Shown piece after piece: positions 47,007-56,768 of a DNA stretch of 64,000 bases; positions within the stretch are counted from its first letter, which is position 1, and each line of letters starts with the position of its first letter. Made by a program: the position numbers and the translations under genes. The notes below the pieces were generated by a model that ran no database searches, was not told where the DNA came from, and was given only the letters and a program-made list of their open reading frames with translations. Origin of the DNA: Flectonema sp. DT1601 (lineage: Eukaryota; Euglenozoa; Diplonemea; Diplonemida; Diplonemidae); contig OZ025809.1 of assembly GCA_964019425.1 (NCBI GenBank), forward strand, positions 727,588-791,587, written 5' to 3'.

Positions 47007-47572
47007 GCGGTTTGACTCAGGGCGTGCTTTACTGATTGGGAGGGATCGTGCTGTTCCAGCCTCTGTAGCTGCTTACGCATTGAAGAATCCCTGACATGGG
47101 CATTAATCTGGCTATCAGTGTAGCCTAGCGTGAGACAGAGTCTCAAAAACTGAGAACGGACAGCAGGAACTGATTCTTTCACGTGTTCAAAAATATCGGA
47201 GCGCGGTTCCGGATTGATCGGCTCTGCAGGGATACTGACGGATGCGTAATGCGGATCACTAGTCAGCCTTTTTGCTCGCTGGTAGCAAGCGTTGCAGAGG
47301 AGCATACGCCGGGATTTCAAGACTACCGCGAAGTCACGGCAGGGTGGCTCAAGAAGCTTGTTGAACTTCGGATTCCGTCTTTTCGCGTTAGCGTGCGAGG
47401 TGCAGTTGTAGTTGTCTGAGGAGCACTCAGCTGGCATCTCGTGGCACGTGTGACACTTCATTGAGAGAAGTTTAAGCTGGTGCTTAAGGGAATAATAAGT
47501 GTAGTTACGAGAAAAAATGCCAATCTCTGATGCATTTCTCTTTTTTTTCCAGAAAAAAATTAAATGCAGCAA
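46982..47572 (-). pseudogene. X-encoded Cys-rich protein, N-terminal part
   Basis: 196 codons, with likely true start at MKCHTCHEMPAEC (about residue 38) because the upstream part is low-complexity. Cysteines fall in pairs: CHTCHEMPAEC, NYNCTSHA, and MLLCNACYQRAKRL about 50 residues later, suggesting a zinc-binding domain. A helical region HVKESVPAVRSQFLRLCLTLG follows. The frame ends where the next ORF overlaps (47,006), consistent with one small frameshift or a missed intron. The fold is unknown to me. Confidence 0.5.
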
Positions 47573-47806
47573 CAGGATTAACTTTTCCGTGCCGACAGTG
47601 ACATTCTCTTAGTACCCATAACGCACCTGTCGGGTTCTAACGGTCAGTAAAAAAAGTGAAAAAAAAATAATCCCACCGCGTAAAATGAGAGATTGGGGCC
47701 GAACCTTTCCACCTCGTAAAAAATCTCGAAAATGGACGCATTTTTGACCAACGGCTGCTTGAAGCAAAACTGGTTTTCGCGGCCGGTTATTTTTGGAATG
47801 ACTAAT

Positions 47807-48366
47807 ATAAATAAAAAAACGTTGTATGAAAAAGGAAAAAAAAAAAAAAAAAAAAAAAAGACCAGAAAAGGAAAGAGAAAATGAAAAGGTATAATATTAT
47901 TGTGGGGATATGAGGGATAGCAGGGAGATGCTCTTTTTTTTTTTTTTTTTTTAATTTAAAAAAAGGAAACAATCAGTTTAGCATCTCGATCAGGACGGAA
48001 AATAGAAATTAATCAACATAGTCGATCGATAGAAAAAAAAACAATGATAACATTGTTTATTCTTTTTTTTTTTTTTTTTTTTTTTAAATCCTTTTAATTA
48101 TTTTAAAGAAAAAACAATTAGTTTAGCGTCTTGACCAGGACGGAAAATAGAAAGTAATCGACATAGTCGATCGATAAAAAAAAAAAAAAAACAGTGATAA
48201 CATTGTTTAATCTTTTTTTTTTTTTTTTTTTTTTATTCTTTTTATTTATTTAGAAAAAACAATCAGTTTAGCGTCTTGACCAGGACGGAAAATAGAAATT
48301 AGTCGACAAAGTCGATCGATAAAAAAACAATGATAACATTGTTTATTCTTTTTTTTTTTTTTTTAT
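47807..48366 (-). mobile_element. LINE remnant L, array part (5'-truncated end)
   Basis: Resumes the copy begun at 15,986: AAATAAAAAAACGTTGTATG, purine-rich leader, GGGATAGCAGGGAGATGCTC, then about four array monomers, ending in a T run at 48,366. Read on the minus strand this is a 5'-truncated LINE. Some array hairpins here are worn (CAGTG...CATTG, ATCAAC...GTCGAT), so it is older than the tandem units. Confidence 0.65.
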
Positions 48367-48514
48367 GAGTTGAATTACCAGGTGAGATTTGGACTGTTAG
48401 CTTTTGGCTAAGGCCCTCCCTGAAGAGCAAGAACAAAAAAACTACTCACACCTGAAGAAAACATACACAAAGAACACACTGTAAGCTGTGTGTGTATTTT
48501 GTGTTTGTCACAAC
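48367..48514 (-). mobile_element. T repeat copy 3, 3' end part
   Basis: Starts GAGTTGAATTACCAGGTGAG and runs through the stem-loop TTAGC-TTTTG-GCTAA and GTAAGCTGTGTGTG to GTCACAAC (48,507-48,514), the target duplication of the hAT element. It resumes at 52,594. Confidence 0.8.
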
Positions 48515-51500
48515 ATACTTGTGCAAAAAGCTAAAAGCTAAAGCTAAGCTTTTTGGAGCTAAAGCTAAGCTATCTAGCTTTTTTTAGCTTTTTTTTGAAA
48601 AAAATTTTTTTTTAAATTTTGGCATGTTTCTGTACTTTTTTGATATTTTTTTTGGTTTTGTGAGGAAAAAAAGTGTGGAAAAAAAAAAAAATCACCAATT
48701 ATAATATTTCCAGTATCCACCACTACAGGTTTTTGTGTGTTTTTTGGCTCATTTAAGCTGTTAAGTGACGTGATTTTTCGATATTTGCGCAACCTGGTAT
48801 CTACAAAGATAACATTTCATAATTCAACTATGTGTACTGTTGGGAGAGAAATATGTTTTTTTTTTTATATGACAGGCAAATTATTACTTATTACAATCAA
48901 CACTGAGTATGATTTTTCGCTATACTTGCCTTAACACACATTTTCCCTACCTGGATTAAAAAAATGTCACTAAAAGGAGGAGATATCCATAAATTCACTA
49001 AATAATTATACCACAGAAGTAGTAAAATACAAGCTAGAAAGACATGTGATATCAGTTATTAGAAGAGGGTAGAAAGGAATTATTAAACTTAGGAAAGTTC
49101 GTCTTTAACCCTCTTCACAGCAGGGCCTTCTGCTTTTTTTGTCTTCTTCCTTATTGGGTCAGCAGCACACACCTTAAACATGTTGCACGCTACTTGCAGC
49201 ATAGCATCAACATGTCTGTGAACCATTCTTGATCGCTGCTTTGTCAGTAGGCGGGATGTCACTTTGAATGTCCGTTCAACATGTGCCTCTGATGCAGCGA
49301 TTCTACACAGTGACATGTAGAACTGTGTAAGGTGGGGAACAACCTTGCTACCAATTTCCCTCCAGAATATTGCTGCATCCTTCTTCTGATGTGCTTTCTT
49401 TTGCCTCTCTACTGTAGCTGTTGACAACTCAGAGATAAGGGTGGTGCTGAACCCATGTCTTACCAGCCACCCTGCAAAGTAAGGCTGCATCAGGTTCTGC
49501 TGCTCCTCATTCAGACCCATCCCCTGCATTGCCCTTAACATCTTAAGAGCATCAAAACTGAAGTTAGACACAATGCGGGTGTTCAGGGACTGCAGTGCAC
49601 TGCTTACCAATTTTGATACCTTTGGATCACTTATTGCTTTCCATTTCTGTGTCACATACTCCAGCTGTCCCAGCACATCCTGCAACCCTGCCGAGTCACG
49701 CTGGAGGTTATCAGTTGCATATGCAACTGGCTGCACCAATTTTGCAGCAGTTTTCATCTTCTCGATGTCTGCTGCACAGCAAGGAAACAGGCGTTGTTTC
49801 CCCTTGCGTTTCAGCAGGAGATCTTCAAGTCTCACTGCCCGAACCCAGCAGTCGTACACTGTGTTCCATCGGGTACTGCCTATGCGTTTAAGTTGCAGAG
49901 GGCTTCCCTTTCGACCCTTCTGCACCTCAAGGAACAACTCCTTCCTTTTGGGGGTTGCCATCTCCTCTGTCAGATCCTTCACCTTATTGTATGCCGTTGA
50001 GAGGAGGGGGATACCATTGATGAGATCCTTCATTAACAGCTGCAATGAATGTGCTGCACATCTGATAGTGAGGAGCTTCTCCTTCCCTGCAGCCTGGAGC
50101 ATCTGCTCTAGAGCATCTGCGTCAATGCCCTCTGGGTCTTCTTCTCCTGCACTTTCACAAGATGCTGCACTGTCATTGTCAGTGTCTTCTTCAAGACTCT
50201 CCATCTCTGTGATGGTTTATTAAATCTTGGTTTGTAAAATGTTGGGCAGCAGGTAATGTTTGCTTTTTTAGATACATACTAACTGGAAGTGCTGCTTCCT
50301 TCAGGGCATTCTGCATGCTCTTTGCATTGTCAGCACAGAAGGCAAGTGGGACAACATTAGCTTCAAGTAGCTCAGTAGTGATGCTTCGAAGTACCTTCAA
50401 GGCATCTGCAGCAGAAAAGCTAGTAACTACTACACTTCTAAAAAACAGGGCCATATGGCCATTGTGAATACTGAAGTTCAGCACTCGTCGCTTTCCAGGT
50501 AGTGTCGCCCCATCAAACATAATTGTAACATCATCGCCTTCAAACCGCTTAAGCAACTTCTGACGGCAGGTATTCCCAAGCTTCTCAATGTGGGCAAGCA
50601 GACTCCTTCGCGTAACACCTGCAGGTGCAGACGTAATGCCAGTGAAAGTTGGATCTTCAACCACTTGCAGGGCTATCTTATTTTGGCAGAAGAACACAGC
50701 TATTTTGTCCATCATGCTCTGTTGGTGTGAGACATTGTACAAACACTTGATGTTTCTAAAGAAATTCAATGGTTTACATACCAAGTCTTTTAAAACACAC
50801 AGATCAGTGGTGGAAGTGCCATGTGTTACCCCCAACTCCTTAGGCTTCCCGCTTCCTGGGAGGTTGTGATGACAACGCAAGTGTGCCCGCAGGTTACTTG
50901 TTCCAGCGTTTTTCTTCCCTGAGCCTCCATTCTTCATCCTAATCTCACCGCAAATGTTGCACTTGCCCCTATCCCCATTATCAACAAACCAACCACCCTC
51001 ACCAAAGAGTGGTCGGTCAGCCTGTGTTGTCCCAACCTCCAATCCCCCCTCCTTAGCTTCCTGTGGAATTGGCGCAGCTGGTATCTTGGGAAGTACTTCA
51101 GGCATGCTCTCCTTCGGCTTACTATCAAGGATATTGCGAATCCTCTCCTCCTTTGCATTCCACACCTCAGTTGCATCTCTGCACTTCTGTTCTGCATCAT
51201 CTACCTCTGCTTTTAGTCGCTTCACTTCATTTTCCATCTCCCCATGTTCGGATTCAAGTAACCGCTTCTCGTTCTCAATCTCTAGAACCCTTGTTTCCAA
51301 CTCTGTAACTTTCTCTGAGCTGCCTGTCTGCAACACATTTGCTAGAGTTGCGTGTGTAATTTGTGCTACCTGCAGTTGAATCCCTTCCGCTAGGGAAGAA
51401 TGTTGTTTCTTTAGGGCACTGCACTCATCTTGCAAGCTAAGTAATTCCTTCTCAGCAGCAGTGTTTGACTCCTGCAGTTTCTGCGTTACTGCTTCATGCT

Positions 51501-52593
51501 CTTCCTGCAGCAGCAACTGCTCTTCATGCATTGCACCCTGGAATGCCTGGAACTCAGAGTCCCTGTAGCTTTGTTGGGCTACAAGATGGTGTTCTTGCAA
51601 CTTTTCCACTGCAGTTATACCATCGTCAGTAGAAATGTTACTGAATGATGACTGCTCCTTTTGCCAGTTTCCAACTAAGTTTTCTACATCCCCACTACCT
51701 TCTTTCTTAGCTGAGTGACTAAGATGTCGAAAGTGAGAGAGATTCCCCCTGTACACTGTGACTGAATGATAGGGATTTGATGCCAAATCAGCATCAGAGG
51801 GTGGAAATCGAAGGATAGTGGCAGGATCTTGGCGATACATGATACCAACATGCCTGTTATCACCTGATCCTCGGGCTACTTGCACATAGCCTCTCCATTC
51901 CACTATCTTCTTCGCTGCCTCTTTCTTGAATCGCAGAACGATTCGATCATCGACTTGCAAGTCACATGCAAGTTGCTGCAGCTCAGCAGCCTCAAGTGGA
52001 GTTTCAAGAGCATTCATTGTAGGAGAGATGGATCTGAAAGGAGAAAAAAAACACATTGCAACAGGTTAAGTTACTGTAGTTTGATAGGGAACTTTGTAAG
52101 ACATTTTTTAAGAACCTGGGGGGGGTAAATTAAGGAGGGGAAATTTGGATTTATGCAGTTTTGACACCTCTTACCTTATATCCTTGCTCTGTTCACAGAT
52201 TTAGCTGCTAATATACCAAAAGACCCCAAAAAAACCCAAACAAGACTGGTTACTAGCTTTTTTAATTAAAAAAAATTTTTTTTACTCCCCTTCAAGTAAT
52301 TTTTTTTTTTTTTTTTTTACATTCTGAGAGAATAAATTTTTTTTCAAAAAATTCAAAAAAAATGCTTTCAAGCTCCAGTGCCAGTTTCTCAATTTTCCAC
52401 TGCTTTATTTTCAACAACTTTCCATTTTTTTTCTAAAAAAATTCCAAAAAAATACCAAAAATGTCCAAAAATGAGGTATTTTTTGTTTGAAAATTTTTTT
52501 TCAAAAAAGCTAAAAAAAAGCTAAAAAAAGCTAAATAGCTTTAGCTTAGCTCTAAAAAGCTTAGCTTTAGCTTTAGCTTTTTGCACAAGTATG
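48515..52593 (-). mobile_element. Complete hAT DNA transposon, 4,079 bp
   Basis: Terminal inverted repeats ATACTTGTGCAAAAAGCT / AGCTTTTTGCACAAGTAT, flanked by the exact 8-bp duplication GTCACAAC (48,507-48,514; 52,594-52,601). The empty site occurs in T copies 1 and 2 (near 17,107 and 45,508). Subterminal regions repeat AGCTAAAGCT / AGCTTTAGCT many times, typical of transposase binding regions. One spliced gene fills the interior. Complete structure and single-exon-pair ORF suggest recent activity. Confidence 0.92.
49089..52017 (-). CDS. hAT transposase, two exons (about 951 residues)
   Basis: Exon 1 runs 52,017-50,280 and exon 2 50,206-49,089. The intron of 73 bp (50,279-50,207) starts GTATGT, ends CACAG and keeps frame (phase 1, giving PV-K-MESLEED). 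The start chosen is MNALETPLEAAEL; upstream bases look like a pyrimidine tract plus CAG, so a 5' UTR intron is possible. Domains: N-terminal small domain (FKKEAAKKIVEWRGYVQV...), coiled coil about 110-310, BED zinc finger about 350-380 (CNIC...HLRCHH), catalytic region with DGATLPGKRR and FCADNAK, CAAHSLQLL, GSTRWNTVYDCW, and the hAT dimerisation region ASEAHVERTFKVTSR...MLQV. It cuts and pastes the element. A long coiled coil before the BED finger is unusual. Confidence 0.9.
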
Positions 52594-53434
52594 GTCACAA
52601 CAGGAGAGAAAAGAAAGAATGTCAAGGTTGGTCACCTTGCCTATCAACGCACAACATTGGTGGTCTCTACTAGACCCTGAGTGATCCCACTGGATCTCTC
52701 ATCGTTCATAGTACCTATGTGAAGTTATAAAATCTAAGGTAAACTATGAACTACAAATGACTTAGCCTGTTATTATAATGCCACAGGCAGGCCCTGCATT
52801 CAGCAACTATCCAGCAGTGCTTGGATGTCCTGATCTTCTTCTAAAAAAAAAGAAAGAAAAACAAAACTGTAGCTGGGATCACTCAGGATCAACAGACTAC
52901 CAATGCTACCTGTTGTACTTGCTCACTATGGAGGGTGATGCCAAACACCCAGAAGTACTTAACTACTTTCCTTCTTGCTGCCCAGGAGTTTCTGACCAGA
53001 ACTAATAGAAAATAAAAAGTAGATGGGAAATAATAAAAAGTAAAATGGATATAACTGAAGTTAAACAAGACAAATGAGGTAACAGACCAGAACAGATAGA
53101 GAATAAAAATAAAAGATATAGGCAAGAATGATTGTAGTGAAAGATTACAAATAAAAAAAATGCAAGTATCAACACATGATCAAGATACACCAGCAGCTAA
53201 CAAACAACATAAAATTGAAGATCAGTTGCCAGAGTATTTCAACCATGGTAGAATACTCGCCCCTCTGGCAGGGATTATCCCAGACTTGTCCTTTAATTTA
53301 GTTGGACACCATGGCTTACAACCCTTCCAGAGGGAAGCACCATTATGACTTCTATTTTTTTTCTTCAAGAAAATCATAAGGTGGTAACAAAGAAAAATGC
53401 TAAGAGGAACCCCTTATTAACACCTAAGACATCT
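52594..53434 (-). mobile_element. T repeat copy 3, remainder
   Basis: Continues from GTCACAACAGGAGAGAAAAG through the GTAGATGGGAAATAATAAAA stretch to CACCTAAGACATCT, then stops. It is a few percent diverged from copies 1 and 2. It lacks the hairpin-bearing end found at 18,100-18,352. It is joined directly to a LINE RT fragment. Confidence 0.75.
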
Positions 53435-53459
53435 GGCCAAGGTGATAATATGAGGCGAT

Positions 53460-53640
53460 CGGCAGGGGTGGAGGTTTCACGAATTTTCACGATCCTTCAC
53501 GGTTTGTCACGAGTTGTCACTACCTATCACGAAAATTCACGAAAATTCACTGCCAAAAAGCATGGTGAAAAATCGTGAATTTTCGTGAATAATCGTGAAT
53601 TTTCGTGAATTTTGATATTGAGATTTGTGGTTTGGTAAAA
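53460..53640. repeat. Element E left subterminal repeats
   Basis: About a dozen copies of (T)TCACGA-type motifs with spacing of 9-12 bp: first as CACGAATTTTCACGATCC, then after GCCAAAAAGCA inverted as GTGAAAAATCGTGAATTTTC. A large hairpin could form around the GCCAAAAAGC centre. Likely transposase or replication-protein binding sites by analogy. Confidence 0.7.
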
Positions 53641-53874
53641 AAAACTACTCAGGGGGGGCCTGAACTGCACTGCTTCGTAGTTGTCATCGGTGCTTGTTAA
53701 TCCTATCGTTCTCTACAGTTTATTGTTAATACTACTTCTCTTTAATCCAGCTCTTGTTACAGTTTCATGTGGTTGCTGAACTAGGTGGGTTGATAGGCAT
53801 GTGTGGTGATCGTTGAAGTGGTGGTGCTTGTTAATCCTATCGTTCTCTAAAGTTTATTGTGGTAATGCATTCAC

Positions 53875-54723
53875 ATGGCTCTCGTAAGAGTAACAGTGCA
53901 ACTTCGCGATTCCTTGCCAGCAGAGATCTTGCTGTATGTGACTAGCAGATCAAAGCTGTTAGATGTATTGGGTGGTATGGGACTAGAAGTTGAAGATGAC
54001 TTGGAGGTTAGGGCTCGTGTTGCTGGCACAGATGGCATGCTGATCTGGTGCGATGAGAAGATTGGTGAGGTTGACGGTGTATCGCAATACACTGTTGCTG
54101 GGACCCTGCATCACCGCCCACAGCCACCAAGTACAGTTGTCCCGATCCTCTTGCAGCACATCGCCATGCGCCGCATTCCGCAGTTTACCCGCCAGCTTCA
54201 TGGTCTTGAATACGTCAGTTATGCAGTCAGTGACGCAACATCTGTGACAGAAAACTCGTCAGCGCTACACATCACTGCTGCTACAGCTACGACTGCATGC
54301 TATAGTCTTGCATGCAGACTGACACAGAGCCACCAAGCTCAATCATTCTGTGACACACTACGACGTGCGCTGCACCACTTCCAGCAGCTCGGAATCTTAA
54401 TCACTGATCCGGCACCACCACCTCTGTCAACCTGCACGATTACCTCTGCGCTCAGTGATCGGGGTGGGTCAGAATACAGGGGGTTTAAATTATTTGACCA
54501 AGATGGCAATATCTGCCTCATCCCGGAGCCTACACACCGAGTTCATTGCATTGCCTCCTGGATTGCGAAGTACTTTGGCCTCAGTGACTTCCTCCGTTCA
54601 ATAGTAACGCTGTGCTTCTTCATACGTGGGAATCGGTCGTTTGCTTGCTGGCTTCGCAAGAAGCACCGCATCTCTTTTAGGGCGTGTCCATTTAAAGAGA
54701 AGGTTACGAATGGGCGCTTCTGA
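53875..54723 (+). CDS. Element E ORF1, unrecognised 282-residue protein
   Basis: Starts MALVRVTVQLRDSLPAEILL and ends EKVTNGRF. Predicted soluble. The N-terminal about 80 residues look like a small alpha/beta domain (RSKLLDVLGGMGLEVEDDLEVRARVAG). The middle is His/Gln/Thr-rich with helices (QAQSFCDTLRRALHHFQQLG). A C-terminal part has GFKLFDQDGNICLIPEP and a basic stretch CWLRKKHRISFRAC. No catalytic motif of known transposases or recombinases is evident. As the largest ORF of a bounded element it is the best candidate for its mobility protein, or it may be one exon of a spliced gene. ATG chosen as the first in frame. Confidence 0.6.
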   Translation: MALVRVTVQLRDSLPAEILLYVTSRSKLLDVLGGMGLEVEDDLEVRARVAGTDGMLIWCDEKIGEVDGVSQYTVAGTLHHRPQPPSTVVPILLQHIAMRRIPQFTRQLHGLEYVSYAVSDATSVTENSSALHITAATATTACYSLACRLTQSHQAQSFCDTLRRALHHFQQLGILITDPAPPPLSTCTITSALSDRGGSEYRGFKLFDQDGNICLIPEPTHRVHCIASWIAKYFGLSDFLRSIVTLCFFIRGNRSFACWLRKKHRISFRACPFKEKVTNGRF

Positions 54724-54944
54724 ACCTTAGCATTTGCATGCTACGGACGGCACTGGAGTTCACGACAGACGCAGCCGAGTTGCTTGACAAGGTGTCGGTC
54801 ATTGTATCTCGGTAGTATGTGTTTCTCTTTTTTACATAGTAATGATGAATCTGAACAAGCAGCTGCTATTGCGGTGACACAGTCTCCCCTCACCACGCCC
54901 GCCTGCTGAAAGTCAATAGGCAGGTCAACCACGCCCTCTCCCAT

Positions 54945-55397
54945 GTGAACCACATTCAGGTCTCTAAGCTGAAGAGCGATGTCCCCGATGACCCCATGCT
55001 CACCAAGCCTGATGCCAGCATCATCCCGGTGGACGCACCATCCCTACCTAACCCCCCAACCAAGTCCCAGCGCGGGGCATTCATTTTCTCTGTTGTTGAA
55101 TGCTTTGCGCTGGAGCTCCCCGCAAAGCTAAAGTTGCGTGACCCCCTCTCCCTCCCGGTGCCCCAGCAGTCCGCCACACTGACCCAAGCGAAAGCAGCGA
55201 AAGCAGCAGAAAATGCTGCTGCCAGGAAAGTTGCACAAGAAAAAACTGCTCAGCGAAGAGAGGAGGCAAGAAAGGAGAAGGCGGCTGCCAAGAAGGCGAA
55301 GGAGGAAGCAAGGGATGCAGCCAGGAAGAAGGCTGCAGAGGCGAAGAAAAAGAAGGCTGCAGAACCGGCACGCAAGAACCCCAAGGTTGAGCAATGA
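54945..55397 (+). CDS. Element E ORF2, Ala/Lys-rich C-terminal exon or small protein
   Basis: 150 codons as drawn, but the frame is open upstream and reads GDTVSPHHARLLKVNRQVNH before the first residue (a GTG codon). It is therefore more likely the 3' exon of a longer gene, perhaps joined to ORF1. The first 80 residues include KPDASIIPVDAPSLPNPPTK and FIFSVVECFALELPAKLKL. The last 75 residues are a charged helix of KAAE/ARK repeats ending NPKVEQ. Function unknown. Confidence 0.5.
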   Translation: MNHIQVSKLKSDVPDDPMLTKPDASIIPVDAPSLPNPPTKSQRGAFIFSVVECFALELPAKLKLRDPLSLPVPQQSATLTQAKAAKAAENAAARKVAQEKTAQRREEARKEKAAAKKAKEEARDAARKKAAEAKKKKAAEPARKNPKVEQ

Positions 55398-55601
55398 CAA
55401 CAGTTGCTCTTTGGATTTTTTATTTATTTAACCAAAAAAATTATCATCAGCTTGGAACCCAATGATTACACTCACTTGTTTCTACCCCAATGAATTACCT
55501 CTCATTGTCTCTCAAGCAATATCAATATGGGTTGTCAGGCTGTCTCCTGGCAGAGATGGGAGGAGTAATGGAAAGACACCACAGAACAGAACAGTCTGAA
55601 C

Positions 55602-56020
55602 GAGAATGAGCCCCTCAGTGATTAAACCCACCGCACACGCGATGCGCCGGTCCAAAGTCCGGAACCTCACCACAAGCGATGGTCAGGAAGGGTGATGGGT
55701 CACTGGGCACAAGCGATGCCCATTTAGTTGTCAAAGTGACATGACGTATGGCAAACTGAACAGGTTTGACATCGCACAGCACACCAGCACCAACGGTACC
55801 ATCTGGATATCACTCACTTTTTTCACTAGAATTCACACATTTTCACACATTTTCACACATTTTCACAGGATTTCACTACCAAAAAGCAGCAAAAAATTAA
55901 GTGAAAAATCGTGAAAAATCGTGAAAAATCGTGAAAAATCGTGAAAAATCGTGAAAAATCGTGAATTTTCGTGTAGCAAAGTGAAAAATCGTGAACACCT
56001 CCACCCTGCCGATCGCCTCA
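55602..56020. repeat. Element E right end and subterminal repeats
   Basis: A roughly 200-bp unique part (CCGGTCCAAAGTCCGGAACC is a hairpin) precedes TTCACACATTTTCACACA iterations, a CACTACCAAAAAGCAGC centre, and nine or more GTGAAAAATC units, closing with CCCTGCCGATCGCCTCA. The whole block recurs at 59,394-59,777, which marks it as the conserved right end of the E family. Confidence 0.75.
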
Positions 56021-56457
56021 TAATAATTCCGAAGGGAGGGGATCGTGACTCGCTTCTTCCGTCTTCTTACAGACCAATCTCTTTGACGTCAATTGTTTCG
56101 AAGTGCTTGGAGTCGCTTGTGGGTAATCGATGTGAACATTTGTTGGAGGGGAAGTTGGACCCTAGGCAGTCTGGTTTTACGCCGGGCAGGAATGTAGAAG
56201 AGAACATCTCGCTATTGGTGGATGCGGCTTCCGGTGTGCAGAAACTCTATGATGGTTATGGAGCGATCATCCTCTTTGATATCTCTGGGGCATTCGATAA
56301 CGTGGATCATCAAATACTCGTTGATAGATTGGTAGCTGTCCTGCCGGTTCCGTATGTTAAATGGCTTGCGAACTATCTTTCAGATAGAAATGTGAGTCTG
56401 TCTCTGGGATTAGATAGTGGATCCAGATCCTGTACGAAGGGGGTCCCTCAAGGATCA

Positions 56458-56720
56458 AGTCACTTGGCCGTCTCATGGGTAGCGATTCAAAACATGGTTC
56501 CCACTGCCCCAGATGCCTGCACTCGTTCAAGAAAGATACAACCATGTTAGAACACTTTAACAATTGCAAGAACAATGAGGCATCCCGTGTAACCATGCCA
56601 AAGGAGGGTAGCAAAATCAAGTTCACAAACTACAACAACACCGTGAAGAAACCCTTCGTGATGATCACAGACTTTGAAAGCATGATTGTGGGAGGACGTC
56701 ACCTAGCATCTTCATACAGA
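56458..56720 (+). pseudogene. Polinton/Maverick-type DNA polymerase B fragment (fossil)
   Basis: A short piece of the region just before and into the exonuclease domain of a protein-primed family B polymerase: LGRLMGSDSKHG, a zinc-knuckle-like CPRCLHSF...EHFNNC, then MPKEGSKIKF and FVMITDFESM. This signature is common in Polinton-derived polymerases. Only about 80 residues remain, so the element is a broken fossil. Its age cannot be judged here. It shares an open frame with the downstream gene but is probably not part of it. Confidence 0.7.
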
Positions 56721-56768
56721 ATCCACACATCACAGTTAAACCCCATCCTCTATTTGCTTCTTTTAAAA

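Larger units (their letters stand above)
46228..47803 (-). mobile_element. Element X, coding part and right terminal inverted repeat
   Basis: Ends GGTTATTTTTGGAATGAC, the inverted match of 16,724. Composition is less AT-rich than the LINE array around it. Three minus-strand ORFs in sequence (47,572-46,982; 47,006-46,608; about 46,640-46,352) look like parts of one gene. No DDE transposase core was recognised, so X may be an internally shortened element. Superfamily not assigned. Confidence 0.55.
53451..56020 (+). mobile_element. Element E: 2,570-bp inverted-repeat element, TAATA duplication
   Basis: Ends TGAGGCGATCGGCAGGG and CCCTGCCGATCGCCTCA, flanked by TAATA (53,446-53,450; 56,021-56,025). 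Removing it rejoins the LINE RT frame exactly, so borders are certain. Both ends carry dense iterations of TTTTCACGA / TCGTGAAAA. Inside are two plus-strand ORFs without recognised transposase motifs. GC content is higher than in the LINE blocks. The superfamily is not assigned. Confidence 0.85.
53435..56457 (+). pseudogene. Fragment of a second LINE reverse transcriptase, split by element E
   Basis: The two outer parts (53,435-53,450 and 56,021-56,457) read LAKVIIIPKGGDRDS, YRPISLTSIVSKCLE, RQSGFTPGRNVEEN, motif A IILFDISGAFDNVDHQIL and motif B CTKGVPQGS. This is the RT of an ordinary jockey/CR1/I-like LINE, unrelated in detail to the tandem family. Only about 150 residues remain, with both ends missing; motif C is absent. 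Element E lies between the two parts. Confidence 0.8.

Noticed and set aside
49573-51379. Plus-strand ORFs of 70-216 codons across the hAT gene
   Set aside because: They are antisense shadows of the transposase exons.
56475-56768. Treating the Polinton scrap as the N-terminus of the HNH-like protein
   Set aside because: The frame is open by chance; the scrap matches a polymerase region, while the ATG at 56,769 starts a typical Lys-rich N-terminus.
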